Below are positions 27,156 to 35,385 of a DNA stretch of 64,000 nt, piece after piece. The DNA lies in contig NZ_PQGA01000020.1 in assembly GCF_002917095.1 (NCBI RefSeq), positions 1-64,000 of the forward strand, given 5' to 3'. Each line of letters begins with the position of its first letter. The first letter of the stretch is position 1. The stretch comes from Paraburkholderia eburnea. Lineage in GTDB: Bacteria; Pseudomonadota; Gammaproteobacteria; Burkholderiales; Burkholderiaceae. A program made the translations under genes and the position numbers. The notes below the pieces were generated by a model, which saw only the letters and a program-made list of their open reading frames with translations, did not search any database and had not been told where the DNA came from.

Positions 27156-30092
27156 TTATTTCCCTGACGTCACGATGGATTCGCGCTTGCCCAGCAGATC
27201 GAGCTGCGTCGCGTTGAAGCGCGAATACTCGCGCTGCCATTCCGAAGGCTGCTGCACGTGGCTCACCTGCACGGCCGTCACCTTGTATTCGGGGCAGTTG
27301 GTGGCCCAGTCGGACGCATCCGTGGTGATGACGTTCGCGCCCGACTCGGGGAAGTGGAACGTCGTGTAGACCACGCCCGGCTGCATCCGCGTGCTGACCT
27401 TCGCGCGCAGCACCGTATGCCCCGCGCGCGATTCGATGCCCACCCAGTCGCCGTCGCGAATGCCGCGATCCTCCGCATCCACCGGATGCACTTCCAGCCG
27501 GTCTTCTTCGTGCCAGCGCGAGTTTTCGGTGCGGCGCGTCTGCGCGCCCACGTTGTACTGCGACAGGATGCGGCCCGTCGTGAGCAGCAGCGGGAAACGC
27601 CGCGTGACCTTCTCCGGCGAGGCGATGAACTTCGTGATGACGAACTTGCCCTTGCCGCGCACGAAACCGTCGATGTGCATGATCGGCGTACCCTCGGGAG
27701 CCGTTTCGTTGCAGGGCCACTGGATGCTGCCCAACTCGTCCAGCCGCGCATACGAGACGCCGTGGAAAGTCGGCGTGAGGCGCGCGATCTCGTCCATGAT
27801 CTGCGACGGATGCGTGTAGCCCATCTCGTAGCCGAGCGCGCGGGCGAGCAGAATCGTGACTTCCCAGTCGGCGTAACCGGCGATCGGCGGCATCACCTTG
27901 CGCACGCGCGAGATGCGGCGCTCGGCGTTGGTGAAGGTGCCGTCCTTCTCCAGGAACGACGAGCCCGGCAGCAGCACATGCGCGTACTTCGCCGTCTCGT
28001 TCAGGAAGATGTCCTGCACGACGATGCATTCCATCGAGGAGAGCGCCGCCGCCACATGCTGCGTGTTCGGATCGGACTGGACGATGTCCTCGCCCTGGCA
28101 GTACAGGCCCATGAAGGTGCCGTCGAGCGCCGCCTCGAACATGTTCGGAATGCGCAGGCCCGGCTCGCTTTGCAGCGCGACCTGCCAGGCGTCCTCGAAG
28201 AGCGCACGCACGTTGGCGTCGCCCACATGCCGGTAGCCGGGCAGCTCGTGCGGGAACGAACCCATGTCGCACGAACCCTGCACGTTGTTCTGGCCGCGCA
28301 GCGGATTCACGCCGACGCCTTCGCGGCCGATGTTGCCCGTGGCCATCGCGAGGTTGGCGATGCCCATCACCATCGTCGAGCCTTGCGCGTGCTCCGTGAC
28401 GCCCAGGCCGTAGTAAATCGCCGAGTTGCCTGGACGCGCGTAGAGTCGCGCGGCTTCGCGCACCTGCTGTGCGCTCACGCCGGTGAGCGCTTCCATCGCC
28501 TCGGGCGAGTTCTCCGGCAGCGCCACAAAATCGCGCCATTGCTCGAACGCGCGCGTCTCGCAGCGCTCAGCCACGAATGCTTCGTTCACCAGACCTTCGG
28601 TGACGATGACATGCGCGAGCGCGTTGATCATCGCCACATTGGTGCCGGGGCGCAATTGCAGATGATGTTCGGCCTTCACGTGCGCCGTATCGACGATATC
28701 GATGCGGCGCGGATCGACGACGATCAGCTTCGCGCCCTGACGCACGCGGCGTTTCAGACGCGAGCCGAACACCGGATGCCCGTCAGTCGGATTCGCGCCG
28801 ATCACCATGATGATGTCCGAATGATCGACCGACGCGAAGGTTTGCGTGCCCGCCGATTCGCCCAGTGTCGTTTTCAGCCCGTAACCCGTGGGCGAATGGC
28901 AGACGCGCGCGCAGGTATCGACGTTGTTGTTGCCGAACGCGGCGCGCACGAGTTTCTGCACGAGATAGGTTTCTTCGTTCGTGCAGCGCGACGACGTGAT
29001 GCCGCCGATCGAATCGCGCCCATGCTTTTCCTGGATGCGGCGGAACTCGCTCGCCGCGTAGCTGAGTGCTTCTTCCCAGCTCACTTCGCGCCATGGATCG
29101 GTGATCTTCGCGCGAATCATCGGCTTCGTGATGCGGTCCTTGTGTGTCGCATAACCCCAGGCGAAGCGGCCCTTCACGCAGGCGTGGCCTTCGTTGGCCT
29201 GGCCGTTCTTGTGCGGCACCATGCGCACGACCTGGTTGCCCTTCATTTCGGCCTTGAACGAGCAGCCCACGCCGCAATAGGCGCAGGTCGTCACGACCGA
29301 ATGCTCGGCCTGACCGAGCATCACGACGCTTTTTTCCTGCAGCGTCGCGGTCGGGCACGCGGCCACGCACGCGCCGCACGAGACACATTCCGATTCCATG
29401 AACGATTCGCTCGCGCCCGCCGCGACGCGAGACTCGAAACCGCGTGCCGCGATCGTCAGCGCGAAGGTGCCTTGCGTTTCCTCGCAGGCGCGCACGCAGC
29501 GATTGCAGACGATGCACTTCGACGGATCGTAGGTGAAGTACGGGTTCGATTCGTCCTTTTTGTCCTTGAGATGATTTGCGCCGTCGAAGCCGTAGCGCAC
29601 TTCGCGCAGGCCCGTCACGCCCGCCATGTCCTGCAGCTCGCAGTCGCCGTTGGCGGGGCAGGTGAGGCAGTCGAGCGGGTGATCGGAGATGTACAGCTCC
29701 ATCACGTTGCGGCGCAGCTTCTGCAGCCGCTCGCTTTGGGTGCGCACCTTCATGCCCGCTTCGACGGGCGTGGTGCACGACGCGGGATAGCCGCGCCGGC
29801 CTTCGATTTCGACGAGGCAAAGCCGGCACGAGCCGAACGGTTCGAGCGAGTCGGTCGCGCAGAGCTTCGGCACGTTGACGCCCGCTTCGATCGAGGCGCG
29901 CATGACGGAGGTGCCCGCGGGCACCGTCACGCTTTGACCGTCGATTTCGAGCGTGACATCGACATCGGCATGGCGCAGCGGCGTGCCGTAGTCGGTGTCG
30001 TCGAAGGGCGAGCGCTTCTGGATGGCCGCCGATTTGCAGGCGCAATTGCCGGAACCGCAACCACCGGACTGGGACATGAGCGTGTCGGACAT
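27156..30092 (-). CDS. fdsA: NAD-dependent formate dehydrogenase, molybdenum catalytic alpha subunit
   Basis: The 978-residue subunit oxidises formate to CO2 at a bis-MGD molybdenum site. Order: a Cys-rich leader, a [2Fe-2S] ferredoxin domain (about 45-120) and a His-Cys cluster segment, two [4Fe-4S] ferredoxin-like motifs (CIVCNRCVRAC; CVSCGACVAACP), a further [4Fe-4S] site (CAYCGVGC) and the catalytic domain. C398 in CARVCHSPTG takes the place of selenocysteine as Mo ligand. Start at 30092 (MSDTLMSQSGG); an upstream extension of 14 codons is unlikely. It is 13 bp after fdsB. Confidence 0.96.
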   Translation of the reverse strand: MSDTLMSQSGGCGSGNCACKSAAIQKRSPFDDTDYGTPLRHADVDVTLEIDGQSVTVPAGTSVMRASIEAGVNVPKLCATDSLEPFGSCRLCLVEIEGRRGYPASCTTPVEAGMKVRTQSERLQKLRRNVMELYISDHPLDCLTCPANGDCELQDMAGVTGLREVRYGFDGANHLKDKKDESNPYFTYDPSKCIVCNRCVRACEETQGTFALTIAARGFESRVAAGASESFMESECVSCGACVAACPTATLQEKSVVMLGQAEHSVVTTCAYCGVGCSFKAEMKGNQVVRMVPHKNGQANEGHACVKGRFAWGYATHKDRITKPMIRAKITDPWREVSWEEALSYAASEFRRIQEKHGRDSIGGITSSRCTNEETYLVQKLVRAAFGNNNVDTCARVCHSPTGYGLKTTLGESAGTQTFASVDHSDIIMVIGANPTDGHPVFGSRLKRRVRQGAKLIVVDPRRIDIVDTAHVKAEHHLQLRPGTNVAMINALAHVIVTEGLVNEAFVAERCETRAFEQWRDFVALPENSPEAMEALTGVSAQQVREAARLYARPGNSAIYYGLGVTEHAQGSTMVMGIANLAMATGNIGREGVGVNPLRGQNNVQGSCDMGSFPHELPGYRHVGDANVRALFEDAWQVALQSEPGLRIPNMFEAALDGTFMGLYCQGEDIVQSDPNTQHVAAALSSMECIVVQDIFLNETAKYAHVLLPGSSFLEKDGTFTNAERRISRVRKVMPPIAGYADWEVTILLARALGYEMGYTHPSQIMDEIARLTPTFHGVSYARLDELGSIQWPCNETAPEGTPIMHIDGFVRGKGKFVITKFIASPEKVTRRFPLLLTTGRILSQYNVGAQTRRTENSRWHEEDRLEVHPVDAEDRGIRDGDWVGIESRAGHTVLRAKVSTRMQPGVVYTTFHFPESGANVITTDASDWATNCPEYKVTAVQVSHVQQPSEWQREYSRFNATQLDLLGKRESIVTSGK

Positions 30093-30105
30093 GGAGGTTC
30101 CTCGT

Positions 30106-31659
30106 TCAGGCGGCGGCCGCCGGTTGGGTGGCAAGACCGAAGTCTTCGGGGAAATGATCGAGCGCGGACAGCACGGGGAAGGGCGTCATGCCGCCCATCG
30201 CGCACAGCGAGCCGGATACCATCGTGTCGCACAGATCGCGCAGCAGCGTGACCTGTTTTTCGGAGGTGTCGCCCTGGCGGATCTTCGCGATGACTTCGAC
30301 GCCGCGCGTCGAGCCGATGCGGCAGGGCGTGCACTTGCCGCACGATTCGAGCGTGCAGAATTCCATCGCGTATTGCGCCAGCGCCGCGAGATTCGACGTG
30401 TCGTCGTGCACCACGATGCCGCCGTGGCCCACGACCGCGCCGACCGCCGCATAGGCTTCGTAGTCCATCGGAATGTCCCACTGACTTTCGGGCAGATACG
30501 TGCCCAGCGGCCCGCCCACCTGCACGGCGCGCGCGGGGCGACCGCTGGCGGTGCCGCCGCCGTAGTCGAGCATCAGCTCGCGCAGCGTCACGCCGAAGGC
30601 CAGTTCCACCAGGCCGCCGCGCGCAATATTGCCGGCAAGCTGGAACGGCAGCGTGCCGCGCGAGCGGCCCATGCCGAAGTCCTGATAGAACGCCGCGCCC
30701 TTCGCGAAGATGACGGGCACCGTGGCGAGCGTGATGACGTTGTTGATGACCGTCGGCTTGCCGTAGAGGCCCGCGAGCGCGGGTAGCGGCGGCTTGGCGC
30801 GCACGATGCCGCGCTTGCCTTCGAGCGATTCGAGCAGCGCCGTTTCCTCGCCGCACACATAGGCGCCCGCGCCTTTGGCGACGAACAGATCGAAACGCTT
30901 GCCGCTACCCAGCACGTCGTCGCCAAGCCACCCCTGGGCGCGCGCGCGCCCAAGCGCTTCTTCGAGCGCGGCAATCGCATGTGGATACTCGCTGCGCACG
31001 TAGATATAGCCGAGCGTCGCGCCCACCGTCACGCCCGCGATCGTCATGCCTTCGATCAACACGTACGGATCGCTTTCCATGATGAGGCGATCGGAGAACG
31101 TGCCCGAATCGCCTTCGTCGGCATTGCAGACGATGTACTTCTGGTCCGCTTGCGCCTGCGCGACCGTGCGCCATTTGATGCCGGCCGGGAAGGCCGCGCC
31201 GCCGCGTCCGCGCAGACCCGACTCGATCAAGGCCTGGCAGGCGTCGCCTGCGCTCATCTGCAGCGCGCGGCGCAGGCCTTCGAGGCCGCCGTGTGCGACG
31301 TAGTCGCCGGTCGAGAGCGGGTCGGTGATGCCGATGCGCGCGAAGGTGAGGCGCTGCTGGCGGCGCAGATACGGAATCTGCTCGACGAGGCCGACGCTGC
31401 GCGCGTGCTGGCCGCCTTGCAGGAAGCCGGCGTCGAACAGCGCGCCGACATCGCTTGCTTCGACGTTCGCATAGCCGACGCGGCCATCGGGCGTATCGAC
31501 TTCGACGAGCGGTTCGAGATAGAGCAGGCCGCGCGAGCCGTTGCGCACGAGTTCGATTTCGACGCCGCGCGCGGCGGCTTCGCGCTCGATCGCGGTGGCG
31601 ACGTCATCGGCGCCAAGCGCCAGCGCCGACGAATCGCGAGGAACGTAGATGCGCGTCAT
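30106..31659 (-). CDS. fdsB: NAD-dependent formate dehydrogenase, beta (NADH-binding) subunit
   Basis: A 517-residue relative of complex I NuoF, here with a NuoE-like N-terminal extension. It carries FMN and a [4Fe-4S] cluster and passes electrons from FdsA to NAD+. Visible: GLRGRGGAAFPAGIKW and NADEGDSGTFSDR (FMN/NAD binding), AYVCGEETALL, and the cluster motif ESCGKCTPCRIGSTRG with a later cysteine. It overlaps fdsG by 4 bp (ATGA). Confidence 0.96.
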   Translation of the reverse strand: MTRIYVPRDSSALALGADDVATAIEREAAARGVEIELVRNGSRGLLYLEPLVEVDTPDGRVGYANVEASDVGALFDAGFLQGGQHARSVGLVEQIPYLRRQQRLTFARIGITDPLSTGDYVAHGGLEGLRRALQMSAGDACQALIESGLRGRGGAAFPAGIKWRTVAQAQADQKYIVCNADEGDSGTFSDRLIMESDPYVLIEGMTIAGVTVGATLGYIYVRSEYPHAIAALEEALGRARAQGWLGDDVLGSGKRFDLFVAKGAGAYVCGEETALLESLEGKRGIVRAKPPLPALAGLYGKPTVINNVITLATVPVIFAKGAAFYQDFGMGRSRGTLPFQLAGNIARGGLVELAFGVTLRELMLDYGGGTASGRPARAVQVGGPLGTYLPESQWDIPMDYEAYAAVGAVVGHGGIVVHDDTSNLAALAQYAMEFCTLESCGKCTPCRIGSTRGVEVIAKIRQGDTSEKQVTLLRDLCDTMVSGSLCAMGGMTPFPVLSALDHFPEDFGLATQPAAAA

Positions 31660-32186
31660 GCGGCCTCCTCGGTATGGGTAACGTCAGCCGCGACTGCGGC
31701 GACCGCTCTCGCGAGCAGCGCGTCGAACTTCTGCGGGGTCACTTTTGCGTGCAGCGTGCCGTTAATCATCATGGCGGGCGAGAGCGCGCACTGGCCGAGG
31801 CAATAGACCGATTCCAGCGCGACGCCTTGCGCCGAAGCCTGTTCATGCGCGCCGAACTTGCAGCCCGTGTGCGCTTCGGCATGCTGCGCGAGCGCTTCGC
31901 CGCCCATGCTGCGGCACGCTTCGGCGCGGCACAGCTGCACGACGACGGGCGCGGGCGGCGCGGTGCGGAAATGGTGGTAGTAGGTGAGGACGCCGTGAAC
32001 CTCGGCGCGCGAGAGATTCAGCGCGCGGCCGAGCGGCGCGACGGCGGCCGGCGGCACGTAACCGAGATCGTCCTGGATCGCATGCAGGATCGCGAGCAGG
32101 GTGCGGCCGGGCAGCGCGTGACGCTGCACGAGCGCATTCGCCAGAGCGGCTAACTGCGCATCTGAATGCGCTTTTGTCTCGTCCAT
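31656..32186 (-). CDS. fdsG: NAD-dependent formate dehydrogenase, gamma subunit
   Basis: The 176-residue NuoE-like subunit holds a [2Fe-2S] cluster in a thioredoxin-like fold: C86, C91, C129 and C133 in QLCRAEACRSMGG and YCLGQCALSPAMMING. First gene of the leftward fds operon. The start at 32186 (MDETKAHSD), with GGAGG upstream on the minus strand, is preferred to one 30 bp upstream. Confidence 0.95.
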   Translation of the reverse strand: MDETKAHSDAQLAALANALVQRHALPGRTLLAILHAIQDDLGYVPPAAVAPLGRALNLSRAEVHGVLTYYHHFRTAPPAPVVVQLCRAEACRSMGGEALAQHAEAHTGCKFGAHEQASAQGVALESVYCLGQCALSPAMMINGTLHAKVTPQKFDALLARAVAAVAADVTHTEEAA

Positions 32187-32317
32187 TGTGAGGCTCCTCC
32201 AGGGGCATATATGCACTTGTTATTCATAAAGTGTGCATCTATGCTGGGGTTGTCTTGTTGTATGGACGAACAATAGGCCCGTAGAATGGCCGCTGCAATA
32301 GGAAGGAAGACTTCATA
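32187..32317. promoter_or_regulatory. Divergent fdsG/fdsR control region with inverted repeats
   Basis: The 131-bp gap holds a perfect 10-bp palindrome GCATATATGC (32205-32214), an ATGCAC-N16-GTGCAT repeat (32211-32238), and TTGTT-N9-AACAA near 32257-32275. On the minus strand TTGCAG and TATTGT, 17 bp apart, could be the fdsG promoter. Divergent placement suggests that FdsR acts here. Confidence 0.5.
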
Positions 32318-33403
32318 ATGATCAAGGTCGATTGCCACGCGCAACTGGTCGTGCGCGACGCGGATGGCCGAGAGGCAAGCCTGACGGACGTTGTGCCGCT
32401 GCTCGCGCTCGTCGCGCAGGAAGGCAGCATCGCGCAGGCCGCGCAGCGTAAGGGTTTGTCCTATCGGCACGCGTGGGGTTTGCTGCGCGACGTCGAAGAG
32501 CGGCTGGGCGGCGCGCTGATCGCCAAGGCGCGCGGACGCGGCTCGGTGCTCTCGGAACTGGGCGAGGCGGTGCTGCGCTCGCAGCAGCTGTGCGCCGAGC
32601 GCCTGCATGGCAATCTCCAGGCGCTCGCGAGCGAAGTGGCGAGCGACCTCAACCGCTGGCTCGCGCCTGACGTGCAGGATCTGCGCATCCACGCCTCGCA
32701 CGGTTACGCGGTGGCGGCGCTGGTGACGGCGCTGGTCGGCGATCAGGTGCCGGTCGAAATCAAATACCGCGATAGCGCCGATGCCATCACGGCGCTCGCG
32801 CGCGGCGAATGCGATCTGGCGGGTTTTCATCTGCCGCGCGGCGAATTCCGCGCAGCCTGCGCCGACGCCTACCGCAACTGGCTCGATCCGCAGCGCCACG
32901 TGCTGATCCATCTCACGCGCCGCAAGCAGGGGCTGTTTGTCGAGCGTGGCAATCCGCGCGGCATCGCGGGTCTCGCCGACCTCGCGCGTGGCGACATCCG
33001 CTTCGTGAACCGTCAGCCGGGCTCGGGCACGCGTTTGCTGATCGATCTGCTGCTTACGCGTATCGGCGTCGATCCGGATCGCGTGAACGGCTACGCGTCA
33101 TCGGAACTCACGCACTCGGCGATCGCGGCGTTCGTGGCGAGCGGCATGGCCGACGTGGGTTTCGGCGTGGAGCCGGCCGCGCATCACTTCGGCCTCGACT
33201 TCATCCCCATCGTCGACGAGGACTATTACTTCGCCTGCGAGCGCAGCCAGCTCGAGCGCGAGCCGCTTGCGGCTGTGCTCGAACTGTTGCGCGGTGCGCC
33301 ATTCGGCGAGGCCGTGGCGCGGCTGGAGGGCTACGATCCTGGCGAATGCGGCACGGTCGTGCCGCTCGGCGAGGGCTGGCTTGGGCACGTTTTCGCGGCC
33401 TGA
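32318..33403 (+). CDS. fdsR: FdsR-like transcriptional regulator (ModE-like HTH plus periplasmic-binding-like domain)
   Basis: A 361-residue regulator. The N-terminus (about 20-90) is a ModE/LysR-type winged helix (EGSIAQAAQRKGLSYRHAWGLLRDVEERLG). The rest is a PBP-like domain related to molybdate/tungstate-binding proteins (GDIRFVNRQPGSGTRLLIDLLL, GMADVGFGVEPAAH). In Cupriavidus necator a protein of this type, FdsR, regulates the fds operon. The gene is divergent from fdsG, which fits. The effector is unknown. Start ATG at 32318 follows GGAAGGA. Confidence 0.85.
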   Translation: MIKVDCHAQLVVRDADGREASLTDVVPLLALVAQEGSIAQAAQRKGLSYRHAWGLLRDVEERLGGALIAKARGRGSVLSELGEAVLRSQQLCAERLHGNLQALASEVASDLNRWLAPDVQDLRIHASHGYAVAALVTALVGDQVPVEIKYRDSADAITALARGECDLAGFHLPRGEFRAACADAYRNWLDPQRHVLIHLTRRKQGLFVERGNPRGIAGLADLARGDIRFVNRQPGSGTRLLIDLLLTRIGVDPDRVNGYASSELTHSAIAAFVASGMADVGFGVEPAAHHFGLDFIPIVDEDYYFACERSQLEREPLAAVLELLRGAPFGEAVARLEGYDPGECGTVVPLGEGWLGHVFAA

Positions 33404-33556
33404 CGGCGGCGGGTTCAAGCGCCTCGTGCGCACGGGCGTTGTAATGCGGAGCAATATGTCCGTCAGCCAGCGCTGCAGAGTCGGCGACTTTTTGTGATAC
33501 TTTCGACCGGTATAAGCTCCCCCGTTCCAGATGCGCCCAGTCCGCGCCGATCGACC

Positions 33557-33823
33557 ATGAAATTCTTGCTCAAAGTTTGTGCAGTTGCCGCTACCGCCGG
33601 CGCGCTGTTTGCCACCATCGACGTCGCTTTCGCGCAGAACTCCCCCGGCGTGCCGGGCGGCATTTTGACCGACGAATTCCGTCTCCAGGAACATCCGCAG
33701 TTGCAGTTCGCGGCCTCCGCGCCGTCCGCCAAGTATCAGCACGGCAAGGCGTCCGCAATGCGCAAAAAGGGCGATCTCGGCGATCCGAACGGCTGTAATC
33801 TGCAATGTCCGCAAGATAATTAA
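33557..33823 (+). CDS. Small exported protein of unknown function
   Basis: An 88-residue protein with a clear Sec signal peptide (MKFLLKVCAVAATAGALFA, probable cleavage after AFA near residue 27), leaving about 60 residues with the end CNLQCPQDN. No family recognised. The two close C-terminal cysteines might form a disulfide. The start at 33557 was chosen because it begins the signal peptide; the frame is open 21 codons further upstream. A terminator follows directly. Confidence 0.75.
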   Translation: MKFLLKVCAVAATAGALFATIDVAFAQNSPGVPGGILTDEFRLQEHPQLQFAASAPSAKYQHGKASAMRKKGDLGDPNGCNLQCPQDN

Positions 33824-33846
33824 GCGGACGGATTTTGCGATAGAAG

Positions 33847-33870
33847 GCGGCGCGATGGCGCCGCTTTTTT
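33847..33870 (+). terminator. Terminator after the small exported protein gene
   Basis: GCGGCGC (33847-33853) and GCGCCGC (33858-33864) with loop GATG, then six T (33865-33870). Confidence 0.9.
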
Positions 33871-33923
33871 ATTTGTTGCAGGTTGTTGCAGACTTTGTCG
33901 CAGCTTTATTGCGCCGCAAAAAG

Positions 33924-33965
33924 AAAAAACTCGCGAAGCTTTAGAAAGCTTTCGCGAGTTTTTAT
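33924..33965. terminator. Second, bidirectional terminator-like hairpin
   Basis: AAAAAACTCGCGAAGCTTT pairs with AAAGCTTTCGCGAGTTTTT with one bulged base. It follows the first terminator by about 50 bp and lies at the edge of the mobile region. It could terminate transcription entering from either side. Confidence 0.75.
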
Positions 33966-34274
33966 TTTGCTGCAACAAATTCTGGTGGTGGGGTCGCACC
34001 CTGTCATGAACTGCCGGGCGACGCGCGCCAAACCGAATTTCCGGCAAGTTGCCCAGTGTTGCGAACCGTCTCGAAAAGTGGGGTTGACACGTCAAATCCA
34101 CGAGTCACGAAATGTGCCATCGTCGCGCGCTGGGAACGGTGCTTTAGATCCGCATCGGGAGCCAGTTCGATTCCGAAGGGGGGAATCGAACCGACGTCCT
34201 TAATTCCGGACTTGGCTTGCGGACGAAGCAGCGCCTTCATGGACTCCCGCCAACTTATCAGAAGGGAGTTCAAG
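33966..34274. other. Junction stretch between core sequence and mobile region, with a T-loop-like inverted repeat
   Basis: No supportable gene. It contains a perfect inverted repeat GTTCGATTCC (34165-34174) and GGAATCGAAC (34182-34191) that resembles two tRNA T-loops facing each other, and a short palindrome TTGAC-AC-GTCAA (34084-34095). No complete tRNA or tmRNA can be folded here. Its position at the start of the mobile genes makes it a candidate attachment region; this is inference. Confidence 0.4.
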
Positions 34275-34652
34275 ATGGATATTGTTCACTTCAATCAGCG
34301 CCAACTGGCTGCCCGCTGGGGCGTCAGCGAAGCCACGCTAGAGCGCTGGCGTAGCGATGGGATCGGACCGAGATATTTGAAATTGGTCGGTAAGGTGCTC
34401 TATCGGCACGTGGACGTCGAGGCTTTTGAGGAGGCAAGCGCAAGGGCGGCAACTCCAGGCAAGAGAAAGCCTCGTGCACAGACGGCCCCTGTCGATGAGA
34501 GTTCAATACCTGACCGAAGCTTCGATTTTTCGCGGCTGGTCGGCCCGGCTCAGCGTTGGTATCACGTAGTCGGAGCGCAGGGCGGGAAAGTGGCGTCGAA
34601 CGCGCATTCGCTTTTCGAGTCAGACAATAACGCCTCGGAATTGAGGGACTGA
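34275..34652 (+). CDS. AlpA/excisionase-like DNA-binding protein
   Basis: A 125-residue protein. Residues 6-55 (FNQRQLAARWGVSEATLERW, then YLKLVGKVLYRHVDVEAFE) are the MerR/AlpA-like helix-turn-helix with wing used by excisionases and phage regulators. The remaining 70 residues are low complexity without a recognised domain. Start ATG at 34275 follows AGAAGGGAG. It precedes the recombinase cassette and may act as its regulator or directionality factor; that role is inferred from position. Confidence 0.75.
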   Translation: MDIVHFNQRQLAARWGVSEATLERWRSDGIGPRYLKLVGKVLYRHVDVEAFEEASARAATPGKRKPRAQTAPVDESSIPDRSFDFSRLVGPAQRWYHVVGAQGGKVASNAHSLFESDNNASELRD

Positions 34653-34781
34653 AAGGGTTGGCTGTGGGCAACCGAGGCGCTTTCCACCAACAGGGGGCTG
34701 ATGGGGCCGGTCGAGTTGCAATGGCCCGGTTGCTACACCGGGCTCCATTCTCCGCAAGTAAGCCATCACCGTAGACAATTC

Positions 34782-34806
34782 CCCCCGATTGCGTTCCGCT
34801 CGGGGG
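34782..34806 (+). promoter_or_regulatory. Hairpin that sequesters the ribosome binding site of the next gene
   Basis: CCCCCGA (34782-34788) and TCGGGGG (34800-34806) form a perfect 7-bp stem with an 11-nt loop. The GGGGG of the 3' arm plus A34807 is the Shine-Dalgarno sequence 6 bp before the ATG at 34814. Translation of the recombinase cassette may be limited by this structure. Confidence 0.55.
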
Positions 34807-34813
34807 ATTCTCG

Positions 34814-35260
34814 ATGGCACACAAGCTTTGCGTCTGCTGTGGTGATGTGTTCGTACCGCGTCCGCAGACTCCTCATCAGGCCTACTGTTCGTCGCCCTCT
34901 TGCCAGCGCGCCCGCAAGCGTCAGTGGCAGCGCGAGAAACTCCGAACCGACTCCGACTACCGCGATAACCAGCGTGATGCGCAGCGCGCGTGGTTGAGCC
35001 AGAACCCGGATTACTGGCGTCAGTACCGGCGTGACCATCCGGATTATGTGACCAGCGGCCGAGCACGGCAACGGGGCCAGCCGTTCGCGGCCTCTGCCAG
35101 CGTTGCAAAGATGGATGTGTGCATCGCGCTGTCCGGCGTGTACCGGCTCACGCCAATTTCTCAGCCAGCAGGCGCTTCGACGGATTCCTGGCTAGTCGAG
35201 ATCACACCCTTGTGCGAGACATGTCCGCGCAAGATGGACGTGTGCAAAGAGAGGACGTGA
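34814..35260 (+). CDS. Cysteine-cluster (zinc-finger-like) protein of the recombinase cassette
   Basis: A 148-residue protein with an N-terminal cysteine cluster (CVCCGD, then YCSSPSCQRARKRQWQREK), a very basic and aromatic middle (DYWRQYRRDHPDY) and a second cysteine group at the end (CETCPRKMDVC). The pattern suggests zinc binding and nucleic-acid contact. I recall similar proteins beside serine recombinases in proteobacterial mobile elements, without a known function. The start ATG lies after GGGGGA, buried in a hairpin. It ends 126 bp before the chosen recombinase start, or overlaps it if the recombinase starts at the GTG at 35257. Confidence 0.75.
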   Translation: MAHKLCVCCGDVFVPRPQTPHQAYCSSPSCQRARKRQWQREKLRTDSDYRDNQRDAQRAWLSQNPDYWRQYRRDHPDYVTSGRARQRGQPFAASASVAKMDVCIALSGVYRLTPISQPAGASTDSWLVEITPLCETCPRKMDVCKERT

Positions 35261-35385
35261 TCGACACGAAAAAGCTCGCCACTTACCGTTTCCCGGAGAC
35301 CGTGACGGGGCTGGATCGCCTGTCACGCCGGCCCCCGGCGGGATGTCCGGGAACAGCAACTCTCTCGATCAGGCGACCCGTCACC

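Noticed and set aside
27258..30251. Very long open frame opposite fdsA
   Set aside because: Same antisense shadow effect; the minus-strand product has every cofactor motif of FdsA.
34141..34260. tRNA or tmRNA 3' end near the mobile junction
   Set aside because: Only T-loop-like words are present; no acceptor stem, anticodon arm or CCA could be paired on either strand.
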